Part shown: positions 1-6,516 of the stretch, piece by piece
How the letters are laid out: the number at the start of each line of letters is the position of its first letter
Position numbering within the stretch: position 1 is the stretch's first letter
NCBI GenBank assembly: GCA_904397185.1
Contig: CAJFOL010000004.1
Location: 1-8,810, forward strand
From: an uncultured Clostridia bacterium
GTDB lineage: Bacteria; Bacillota; Clostridia; Christensenellales; UBA1242
Reading direction: 5' to 3'
Length of the DNA: 8,810 bases
Program-made: the position numbers and the translations under genes
The notes under the pieces: generated by a model
Databases searched by the model: none
What the model was told of the DNA's origin: nothing
What the model saw: only the letters and a program-made list of their open reading frames with translations

Positions 1-156
1 GATAATATACTGAATTTTCTATCATTTTTTATTTATTTTTATTAATATTTTTATTTTGCTATTTATTTTTTAATAATTTTGTGTTTTTATTATTTTCAAA
101 TAATTTAATTTTTTATTTATTTTTATTAATATTTTTATTTAATTTTTCTATTATTT
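1..156. repeat. Extremely AT-rich tract with a 33-bp exact direct repeat
   Basis: This stretch holds no gene. Only 11 of its 156 bases are G or C, and T strongly outnumbers A on the plus strand. A 33-bp block is repeated exactly at 24-56 and 108-140, so the copies start 84 bp apart. Looser similarity continues after each copy (around 58-90 and 147-180), suggesting a degenerate tandem array. It lies directly downstream of the cadA stop codon. I see no GC-containing hairpin that would serve as a cadA terminator. Low complexity could explain some similarity, but a 33-bp exact match is longer than I would expect by chance. Confidence 0.7.
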
Positions 157-2226
157 TTATATATCATTTTTGTTGATAATTTCATTCTTTTTGCTGGGGT
201 TGTAGTAAAGTGCCCGCATACTATTGAGCACTGCAAGCAAAGTTACACCAACATCGGCAAAGACTGCACTGAGCATACCGGTTATACCTAATGCTCCTAA
301 AAGTAGAAACACAAATTTAACACCTGCTGAAATAATAATGTTTTCCCACACGATTTTTCGTGTATATTTTGATATCTTTATTGCCGTTGGCACCTTTAGT
401 ATATTGTCATCAACTAAGACTATATCTGATGCCTCCACACTCGCTGGACTGCCATTGATTCCCATGCTTATACCAACATCAGCAAGCATCAATGAAGGTG
501 CATCATTTATGCCGTCACCAACGTAGCCAACAAAAGCACTTTTGTCTTTTTTGGTATCTTCTATCCATTTATACTTATCCTGTGGCAACATTTGAGCATG
601 GGCTTCTGCTATCCCTAATTTATGTGAAATTTGACTGACTATTTCGCTATTATCACCAGAGAGCATCACTGTTCTGACTTTCTGCTCATTTAGAATATGG
701 CAAGCCTCTATCGCATTATCTTTAATGGTGTCGCTCAATTCTATCTCTCCAAGTTTTTTGTCCTCTTGATAAACTTCAACCAAAGTATTCTTGATATCTC
801 TGTTTTTTCTGCCAACAAAATAGTGCTTGTCATCATACACAAACTCTACACCCTCTCCAGCAATCTCTTGTGCCTGTTCAACCTTTGTAAGTTCCCTCTT
901 GTTATACGAAAGAATTGATTTAGCAAGAGGATGAAGAGAGTTCTGCTCGCCAAGGCTTGCAATATAGACAATATCTTCTTCAGTTAAACTATCATCAAAT
1001 GATGTGACATTTTCTATACTAAACACTCCACTCGTAAGAGTACCCGTCTTATCAAATGCAATGGTATTCAGTTTGGCACAGGCATCAAGGTAATTTGAGC
1101 CTTTTATCAGAATACCCTTTCGCGATGCATTCCCTATCCCTGAAAAATAAGTCAAAGGTACCGATATTGCAAAGGCACAAGGGCAAGAGACAACTAAAAA
1201 TATAAGCCCTCTATATAGTGCAGTGTCAAAATTGCTAGTTACCGCCCAAACAATACCCCAAACTAATAGTGACAGGACAATAACACCTAAGGTGTACCAT
1301 TTGGTGATTTTTGAGATTAATGTCTCAGTCTTTGATTTCTTCTCAGAGGCATTTTCTATAAGGTTCATTATCTTGCTTACCGTTGAGTTTTCATACTCTC
1401 TTGTAGTCTTGATATACAAAACACCATCTAAAACGATTGAGCCCGAGAGTATTTCCATCCCCTTTTCAACAGAGAATGCTCTGCTTTCTCCTGTTAAACT
1501 TTGAGTATCTAGTGATGCCTTGCCTTCTTCAATTATTCCGTCAATTGGCACCCTTTCTCCTGGCTTAACTACTATCATAGAACCTACTTTTACTTTATCT
1601 GGGGAGACTTTTTCTTCTTGCTCATTTTCGTATAAAACTGCATATTCTGGTTGCATATTGGTCAGTTTTTCTATGGATTTTCTTGATTTATCAACAGCCA
1701 ATCCTTCGAATACCTTTCCTATTGAATAGAGAAAAATCACCATCAGACCTTCCATATGCTCGCCGATTGCCGTTGCTCCTATAACCGATAATGTCAAAAG
1801 CAAATTTTCGTTGATAACTCCTTTAAACAGAAGTACTACCGCTTTATAATATGTTTTATAGCCAAGTAGCAATGCACTTACAACAAACAATGTCCAAAAT
1901 GCCCAAAGAGGTAGTTCGATAAACAATGCACAACAGCCTACTATACCACCTAAAATCAATAAAATTATATCTAAAATAAGTTGTTTATCTCTTTTAGCAT
2001 TATGATTTTCACTCTTTGCAATTATTTTTGCATTTGGTTCAACCTGTTTTGTTATGCTAATAATTTGTTGTAAAGACTTCTCTGTCTCTTCGCTTTCAAA
2101 TGTCATTTTGCTTTTAACAAAGTCTATCTTTAAATCATTTACACCATCAATTTTGTTAAGTTCTCCCTCCAAAGCCCTTGCACAGTTTGGGCAGTCAAGT
2201 CCCTCAATCCTGACACTCTTCTTCAT
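157..2226 (-). CDS. cadA: Zn/Cd/Pb-exporting P1B-type ATPase (CadA/ZntA)
   Basis: This is a membrane pump that couples ATP hydrolysis to export of soft divalent metals (Zn, Cd, Pb) from the cytoplasm. The 689-residue protein opens with one heavy-metal-associated domain whose motif is DCPNC (residues 11-15). The Asp before the first Cys is as in E. coli ZntA. Membrane helices lie around 83-130 and 140-175. The actuator TGES is at 245-248, the transmembrane CPC at 348-350, the phosphorylated Asp at 392 in DKTGT, the nucleotide-domain HP at 432-433 and GDGINDAP at 570-577. The last helices carry Lys637 and the DVG Asp658, the pattern of the P1B-2 (Zn/Cd/Pb) subgroup, not the copper pumps. A GGAG ribosome site sits 7 bases before the ATG. 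The start lies inside the end of the repressor gene (23-bp overlap), so translation is probably coupled. The exact metal preference is inferred from family knowledge. Confidence 0.95.
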   Translation of the reverse strand: MKKSVRIEGLDCPNCARALEGELNKIDGVNDLKIDFVKSKMTFESEETEKSLQQIISITKQVEPNAKIIAKSENHNAKRDKQLILDIILLILGGIVGCCALFIELPLWAFWTLFVVSALLLGYKTYYKAVVLLFKGVINENLLLTLSVIGATAIGEHMEGLMVIFLYSIGKVFEGLAVDKSRKSIEKLTNMQPEYAVLYENEQEEKVSPDKVKVGSMIVVKPGERVPIDGIIEEGKASLDTQSLTGESRAFSVEKGMEILSGSIVLDGVLYIKTTREYENSTVSKIMNLIENASEKKSKTETLISKITKWYTLGVIVLSLLVWGIVWAVTSNFDTALYRGLIFLVVSCPCAFAISVPLTYFSGIGNASRKGILIKGSNYLDACAKLNTIAFDKTGTLTSGVFSIENVTSFDDSLTEEDIVYIASLGEQNSLHPLAKSILSYNKRELTKVEQAQEIAGEGVEFVYDDKHYFVGRKNRDIKNTLVEVYQEDKKLGEIELSDTIKDNAIEACHILNEQKVRTVMLSGDNSEIVSQISHKLGIAEAHAQMLPQDKYKWIEDTKKDKSAFVGYVGDGINDAPSLMLADVGISMGINGSPASVEASDIVLVDDNILKVPTAIKISKYTRKIVWENIIISAGVKFVFLLLGALGITGMLSAVFADVGVTLLAVLNSMRALYYNPSKKNEIINKNDI

Positions 2227-2587
2227 AAACTCTCTCCATTATATGTTCCCTGCTAATCTCAAACACTTCCTTTACATGTCTATCCGCAAGGCTGTAATAG
2301 ACTTCTTTTCCTTGCCTGCGACTTTTGATTAAATTCATCTCTCTTAAATATTTCAACTGGTGTGAGGTCGCCGACTTTGTCATATTAATAAGCACAGAAA
2401 TGTCGCAAACACAAAACTCTCCCTCATAAAGCACATCCAAAATCTTTATTCTCGTGCTGTCGCTTAATGCTTTGTAAAAATCAGCCATTTCAAGAAGAAT
2501 ATCCTCATGCAATAATCTCTTTTTTACCTCTCCTACTTTATCCTCGTGTATTATGTCGCAGTCACATTCTATTTCACTTTTTCCCAT
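2204..2587 (-). CDS. cadC: ArsR/SmtB-family metal-sensing repressor (CadC-like)
   Basis: This is a dimeric winged-helix repressor that leaves its operator when it binds metal. The 127-residue protein has the ArsR core: FYKALSDSTRIKILDVL around 37-53, then the recognition region NMTKSATSHQLKYLREMNLI at 68-87 and the beta wing RQGKEVYYSL at 91-100. It carries both known metal-site patterns. The alpha3N-type cysteines are Cys8 and Cys10 in the N-terminal arm plus Cys59 and Cys61 (CVC) near the DNA-binding helices, as in staphylococcal CadC. The alpha5-type site fits D-x-H-x10-H-x2-E exactly: Asp102, His104, His115, Glu118. The start is supported by AAGGAG at 2593-2598, 5 bases upstream. It is the first gene of the operon and its operators overlap its own promoter, so it should be autoregulated. 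Symbol by analogy; cadC/smtB/czrA naming is not separable from sequence alone. Confidence 0.93.
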   Translation of the reverse strand: MGKSEIECDCDIIHEDKVGEVKKRLLHEDILLEMADFYKALSDSTRIKILDVLYEGEFCVCDISVLINMTKSATSHQLKYLREMNLIKSRRQGKEVYYSLADRHVKEVFEISREHIMERVYEEECQD

Positions 2588-2616
2588 ATTTGCTCCTTAT
2601 AAAATTATATGAATAT

Positions 2617-2636
2617 AGTTGAATATTTGTTCAACT
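2617..2636. promoter_or_regulatory. ArsR/CadC-type operator, start-site proximal
   Basis: A perfect 7-bp inverted repeat: AGTTGAA, 6-bp spacer, TTCAACT. This matches the TTGAA/TTCAA half-sites known for SmtB/CadC-family operators. It begins at about the predicted transcription start of the cad operon, so a bound repressor would block transcription initiation or early elongation. Confidence 0.8.
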
Positions 2637-2642
2637 GTCTAC

Positions 2643-2672
2643 AGTATAGTTGAATAAACATTCAATTGTCAA
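2643..2672 (-). promoter_or_regulatory. SigA promoter of the cad operon
   Basis: On the minus strand, a consensus -35 TTGACA (2667-2672) is followed by an 18-bp spacer and the -10 TATACT (2643-2648). Transcription should begin near 2636, giving a leader of about 49 bases that ends in AAGGAG before the repressor ATG. The spacer is almost entirely operator sequence, so repressor and RNA polymerase must compete. Confidence 0.85.
2648..2667. promoter_or_regulatory. ArsR/CadC-type operator, inside the promoter spacer
   Basis: A second copy of the operator, arms AGTTGAA and TTCAATT with a 6-bp spacer (one mismatch between arms). It occupies the space between the -35 and -10 hexamers. It starts 31 bp from the first operator, close to three helical turns, so both sites would lie on the same face of the DNA. 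Confidence 0.8.
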
Positions 2673-3015
2673 GCATTTTTACTAAAAAATTCCTTTAAAA
2701 TGTTCTTTATGCGGAAGTGAAGAAAACAATTCAATAATATTCATGAGTGCATAGATGGCAAAGTAGAATAAAAAAGAGCATAATTGCCTTTATCTATGAG
2801 ATAATTTTTAAAATTTGCACCCCTATTGTTGACAAAGAGCCAAATTAAAAATACGAAAGGAAAATATGATATATACTATGTGATGATAAAATTTTATTTG
2901 CATAAAATTTTATTAAATTCTTACGAATTTGTGTGCTTTGTACACTCATCACATAGTATTTATTACCATCAGCCTCACCCTTGCAAGCAAGTTCGGCTTC
3001 CGATAATATAAGCAT
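2673..3015. other. Intergenic stretch without a convincing gene; possible remnants
   Basis: No convincing gene lies here. It holds: (a) a minus-strand open stretch of 35 codons (2682-2789) ending 10 bp from the cad -35 box, hydrophobic then ending HKEHFKGIF, with no ribosome site; (b) a 6-bp inverted repeat TTATCT/AGATAA at 2790-2804; (c) a 14-bp inverted repeat at 2873-2886 and 2946-2959; (d) overlapping open frames on both strands (plus 2826-3011 from a TTG; minus 2845-3015 from an ATG). The minus frame, 56 codons, looks more protein-like (ACKGEADGNKYYVMS) but starts right after a poly-T run with no ribosome site. These may be decayed gene ends left at a recombination junction. Confidence 0.5.
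2873..2959. repeat. 14-bp perfect inverted repeat bounding an 87-bp element
   Basis: The left arm at 2873-2886 (ATACTATGTGATGA) is matched perfectly by its reverse complement at 2946-2959. The 59-bp interior contains two copies of the palindrome ATAAAATTTTAT (2886-2897 and 2902-2913) and a small AATTC/GAATT hairpin at 2917-2930. It could fold as one long hairpin in RNA or single-stranded DNA, or be a miniature mobile element. No target-site duplication was recognised. Confidence 0.6.
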
Positions 3016-3060
3016 AAAAAAATGGGATGATTTTAGCCCTAAGGGTCATCCCATTTTTTA
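3016..3060 (-). terminator. Rho-independent terminator of the VirB6-like gene, symmetric
   Basis: A perfect 14-bp stem pairs 3017-3030 with 3046-3059 and includes the GC-bearing core TGGGATGA/TCATCCCA. The 15-base loop contains a nested CCCTAAGGG (3037-3045). The stem is flanked by A-runs on one side and T-runs on the other, so it should terminate from both directions. It begins 11 bases after the stop codon of the upstream minus-strand gene. It insulates that gene from the cad operon. Confidence 0.92.
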
Positions 3061-3070
3061 TTTAATGTGC

Positions 3071-5590
3071 TTACGAATTTCCACCACTATTTCCGCCACG
3101 TGGAGGATTTCTAAGTGTTCTTGACATATTCTCAACAGCCTTTTGTGTTGCTCGTTGAGCACTTTCAGAATTCTCTGTTGCCTTAAGGAGTGACTTCATT
3201 GAAGAAGCAATATCTGACAATGCCTCTCTCTGAGCCTTGCTTGAAGCCAAGATATCTGCCTGAGTAGATGCAGATTTGGTCTCTTTGGCTGTTGCGTCTG
3301 CCTTTTCTTTGTTCTCCTTGAAAGTCTTGCCAAGTTCTTCAAATTTTCCGCCCTTAAGTGAAAGTGATGGACCAAGAATATCTTTCGCTCCGCCTAATAC
3401 TTTGTCTAATCCAAGCAAATCACCCGCACTCTTGATAGTCTTAACAATACCGTCACCAATTGCGAGTCCTATATCAGCGGCTCCCTTGCCAAGTGCCTTT
3501 GGTATTTCAAGTAATGCCTTACCTTGCATCTTGTTGGTCTCAGCAGTTCGAACAAACTTGCCGTCCGCTCTTTCTGCGAGTTTATATTTTTCAGTAATAT
3601 TCTTTTGCTTTAACTCAGCCTTGTCTGCAGCACGCATCCTTGCTCTTGATTCTTTTTCAAGTTCCTTAGCACCCATAGTTCCGCCACCAGTACCCCAGAA
3701 ATCGCCTTTATGTCCAACATTATGTTTAATTGCAATTTCCTTAGCCTTTTGCTCTCTGGCATCACTAACATACTTGTCTAGTGCCTCACCAGTCAAACCT
3801 TGTGCTTGTCCACGTTTTCGTGCTGCATTGCCTTCTTGATCTATTTCTTCTTTATATTTTTGTGACTTTTTCTTGCTTACATTTTCAATTGTTTGACCAC
3901 TTTGCAATGCTCCAACAATCTTTTTAAACTCACTTGCAAACTCTTTTGCTGCTTGAGTGTTTTCTGCCCTTTCTTTGGCTGCTTTGTTTGCTCTACGTGC
4001 TGCTGTACCAACTGCTATAGACTTGGCAACAGTCTTTCCTGCAGCGATCGCTGTGTTTCCTACGGCTTTCACACCCTTGCCTGCCACTCTAATAGCACCA
4101 CCTGCAAGATTTGCTGCCGGTCTAATGCCCGCTTTAAGTTTTCCTCCTATTGAACCTTTAGCACCTTCGCCAGCAGCCATGGCATCTGCACCACCAACGA
4201 AGCCATTTACAAGTCCAATGAAGTCTTTAGCCATCAGAAGTCCTGTTATGAGCATAATAAGTTGTACTATGACGTCCACAACTGCAATATCAAAGAATGT
4301 TATCGATTGTATATAAGGGAGGATTAACATAAGTAGGTTTATACCAAGGATAGCACCGAAAGCCATCATAAGTTGTTGCATGAAGTTAGATCCCCAACTC
4401 TTAAATGCCTTAAAGTTATCAAGTGGTGCAAGTCCCAAAAGTGCTGGATAAATCAAGAATAGTGCCGCACCTTTAATAAGTCTTGTCATCATTCCAAGAA
4501 CTATTGATATCATTATTGCAAAGATTGTCAATACTCCAACAAAGCCTACAATAAAGTTGAATTGCCATAAATTGTAGAAAATCCAAACAAGGGATGTATT
4601 AAACTTCGAAAAACTTGTAATAGAATTGCTTGTGTGGAACCAGTCAGTAAGAGACCAAACTGGAGCGACATCATTTGAATTGCTAACAAGTTGTGAATAA
4701 CTATAACTAGTAACTAAATAAATATTATTTTCAAATAGATAGTCAACTTGATTTGCTATGTATTCTTTTTGCTCATCGTCAGATCCTGAAGTTGGAAAAT
4801 CTGAATCACTCGCTCCAAGAAGACCTGGAATTAAAGTTTGGGAATGAGATATGCTATATTCTTCCGACCTCACACGGTTTGCATTGTATGCCGCTGCATT
4901 GAAAAGCATTCCAGAGAACGTTGTCGTCGTACTTGCCGAACCACTACCAAAAAAATCATAATTTGTATATGAGGCTCGTCCTGAAGAGTTTTCAGATTCA
5001 GTCGTCCCTGTAACCGTATGTGATTGAAGTATGTTGTTTGCAGCATTCTGACCAAACAGATTTCGAACTTCCTCTTCTGAGCCAGAGCCTGCAGTGATGT
5101 TGTCAAGTGTTCTAAGTACAAAAGAGGTAATTTGAAGACCTAAGATGACAACAACTGGCATAATAGCAAATGTTACAATCGCCTTGCCTGCGGTATAGAG
5201 ATATTTCCAAGGGCTTGTCTGTGCTGAATCCTCATTGTAGTGAGATTTGATAATTGCAGCCATAGTGGACACTGCAAGTACGATAAGACCGAATATTGCA
5301 AAACTCCAAAAGACTGTATTTAAGGCTTGATATACTGGTGCTGAATCTCCAAAGCCAAGTATTCCATAGATAAATTCTGTAAGAGGGTCGGTATTCTCAA
5401 CCAAGTTTGTCTCGCCAGCCACAGTTTGGTAGTAAAAGTCAAGTCCAGCAAGTTTTCGTATTAGTGCTTGAAGAGCATCAACAGCAGAAGCAACAGATGC
5501 ATAAAGTAGATATATTACTTTAGGAAATATATCTAGAATTGTCCCTATCTTACCCCATAAACCTAAATTTAATGTTGACAGACTGTTCAA
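3071..5590 (-). CDS. VirB6/TrbL-like conjugation membrane protein (Mbov_0396-type)
   Basis: Probable inner-membrane channel component of a type IV secretion/conjugation machine. The 839-residue protein has hydrophobic segments near 20-40 (weak), 91-114, 134-160, 343-367, 371-390, 402-427 and 432-456. Between the second and third strong segments lies a Ser/Thr/Asn-rich hydrophilic stretch of about 175 residues, probably outside the cell. After 460 come about 380 residues rich in Gly/Ala, then Lys/Glu/Ala helices, probably cytoplasmic, ending in a Gly/Asn/Ser tail. The key block is 377-426 (FLIYPALLGLAPLD, then FKSW and NLLMLILP), which fits the VirB6-like membrane proteins of Gram-positive and mollicute conjugative elements. 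The start is a TTG with GGGGGAG 6 bases upstream; the first in-frame Met is only at 110. It is alone in its transcript, and no VirB4, coupling protein or relaxase is visible. Family assignment is by pattern recall; a role outside conjugation is possible. Confidence 0.75.
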   Translation of the reverse strand: MNSLSTLNLGLWGKIGTILDIFPKVIYLLYASVASAVDALQALIRKLAGLDFYYQTVAGETNLVENTDPLTEFIYGILGFGDSAPVYQALNTVFWSFAIFGLIVLAVSTMAAIIKSHYNEDSAQTSPWKYLYTAGKAIVTFAIMPVVVILGLQITSFVLRTLDNITAGSGSEEEVRNLFGQNAANNILQSHTVTGTTESENSSGRASYTNYDFFGSGSASTTTTFSGMLFNAAAYNANRVRSEEYSISHSQTLIPGLLGASDSDFPTSGSDDEQKEYIANQVDYLFENNIYLVTSYSYSQLVSNSNDVAPVWSLTDWFHTSNSITSFSKFNTSLVWIFYNLWQFNFIVGFVGVLTIFAIMISIVLGMMTRLIKGAALFLIYPALLGLAPLDNFKAFKSWGSNFMQQLMMAFGAILGINLLMLILPYIQSITFFDIAVVDVIVQLIMLITGLLMAKDFIGLVNGFVGGADAMAAGEGAKGSIGGKLKAGIRPAANLAGGAIRVAGKGVKAVGNTAIAAGKTVAKSIAVGTAARRANKAAKERAENTQAAKEFASEFKKIVGALQSGQTIENVSKKKSQKYKEEIDQEGNAARKRGQAQGLTGEALDKYVSDAREQKAKEIAIKHNVGHKGDFWGTGGGTMGAKELEKESRARMRAADKAELKQKNITEKYKLAERADGKFVRTAETNKMQGKALLEIPKALGKGAADIGLAIGDGIVKTIKSAGDLLGLDKVLGGAKDILGPSLSLKGGKFEELGKTFKENKEKADATAKETKSASTQADILASSKAQREALSDIASSMKSLLKATENSESAQRATQKAVENMSRTLRNPPRGGNSGGNS

Positions 5591-5642
5591 AGAACGCTCC
5601 CCCTTTCAAACTTCAACTAGAAAATCTATAATTATCATTTAC

Positions 5643-5671
5643 ATTATAACAAATAAAAATACAAATTACAA
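5643..5671 (-). promoter_or_regulatory. Extended -10 SigA promoter of the VirB6-like gene
   Basis: On the minus strand, -35 TTGTAA (5666-5671), a 17-bp spacer, and -10 TATAAT (5643-5648) preceded by TGT, giving an extended -10. Transcription should start near 5636, leaving a leader of about 46 bases with a strong AGGGGGAG ribosome site. This makes the gene an independent unit, separate from rsmA upstream. Confidence 0.85.
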
Positions 5672-5742
5672 CAAAAAGTTTAAAAAATATTTAATTTATA
5701 AGATAAATTATTAATTTTTAGTAAATTTTGAAAACTAAAACC

Positions 5743-6516
5743 TTAACTAAGGTGTTTAAAAATTTTAATAAATTGTTCAATTGTAAAGTTTTCTGCCCTT
5801 AAAAGCAAGGTTTTCTCATCTAATTTTTCTATAAGCGGACTAAACTCCGCTGAATGAGATAAATTATTCTTCAATGTCTTTCTTCTCATCGAAAAACAGG
5901 TTTGAATGAATCTATAAAATTTGTTGCTATCTATATCGCTATATTTCTCTCGCACCTTGATATGCACAACACTTGAATCAACGTTAGGCTGAGGATAGAA
6001 CATATTTCTGCTCACCATTCTTGTAACAGCCACGTCACCATGAAATTGCACCATGATTGATAGCACACCATAATCTTTGCTACCAGCCTTTGCAATTATT
6101 CGTTGTGCCACCTCCTTTTGGACCATTATCGTAAGTGATTTTAGCCTTTTTGTGCCATTTAAAAACTTGAAAATAATAGGTGAGGTTATGTAGTAGGGCA
6201 AATTTGCAATTATACTATACGTCCCACTGAAATCTTTTTCAATTTCACCAATTTCAAAATCCATAATATCACCAAATATAAACTTAGTGTTAGGCAAATT
6301 TAAAGATAATAAAGTTTGCTTTAGATCGCTGTCTATCTCATAACTTACAACTTCCTTTGCCTTTTGGGAGATTGCTTTTGTCAAAGCCCCTTCGCCTGCC
6401 CCAATCTCAAGGACTTCGTCATCATTTGTAATAGATGCATCATCAACAATAGCATTTAACAAATTCTTATCCGAAATAAAATTCTGTCCAAACTTCTTTT
6501 TAAAATTATGTGTCAT
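5743..6516 (-). CDS. rsmA: 16S rRNA (adenine1518-N6/adenine1519-N6)-dimethyltransferase RsmA (KsgA)
   Basis: Cytoplasmic enzyme that uses S-adenosylmethionine to dimethylate two adjacent adenines in the 3'-terminal hairpin of 16S rRNA, a late checkpoint of small-subunit assembly; its loss gives kasugamycin resistance. The 257-residue length is somewhat short but within the family range. Visible motifs are KKFGQNFI (7-14), the SAM-binding VLEIGAGEGALT (35-46), the acidic Glu60 that should contact the ribose, GDIMDF (82-87), the catalytic NLPYYITSP (105-113), MVQKEVAQRI (131-140), FYPQPNVDSSVV (173-184) and CFSMRRKTLKNNL (207-219). The ATG overlaps the tatD stop by 4 bp (ATGA). The best ribosome site, AGGAGA, lies within the last tatD codons, about 12 bases upstream, so translation is probably coupled. 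The pair fits the common tatD-rnmV-ksgA order, but the RNase M5 gene is missing here. Confidence 0.97.
   Translation of the reverse strand: MTHNFKKKFGQNFISDKNLLNAIVDDASITNDDEVLEIGAGEGALTKAISQKAKEVVSYEIDSDLKQTLLSLNLPNTKFIFGDIMDFEIGEIEKDFSGTYSIIANLPYYITSPIIFKFLNGTKRLKSLTIMVQKEVAQRIIAKAGSKDYGVLSIMVQFHGDVAVTRMVSRNMFYPQPNVDSSVVHIKVREKYSDIDSNKFYRFIQTCFSMRRKTLKNNLSHSAEFSPLIEKLDEKTLLLRAENFTIEQFIKIFKHLS

Noticed and set aside
224..526. Plus-strand open frame opposite the end of cadA
   Set aside because: Antisense to the conserved GDGINDAP region of a certain gene.
2920..3080. 11-bp repeat CTTACGAATTT at 2920-2930 and 3070-3080, the second spanning the stop codon of the VirB6-like gene
   Set aside because: The match does not extend clearly in either direction; 11 bp is too short in AT-rich DNA to claim a duplication of the gene end.
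3276..3839. Long plus-strand open frame of 187 codons
   Set aside because: It lies wholly opposite the VirB6-like gene, its product is a Ser/Pro/Ala-rich string typical of antisense to Ala/Lys-rich coding, and it has no ribosome site.
3957..4316. Plus-strand open frames opposite the Gly/Ala-rich part of the VirB6-like gene
   Set aside because: Composition mirrors the antisense of Gly/Ala codons, and two overlapping frames both stay open, which is expected by chance there.
5731..5760. Weak CCTT/AAGG hairpin followed by T-runs after rsmA as a possible terminator
   Set aside because: The stem is only 4-5 bp; it is too weak to call, although it sits in the right place.
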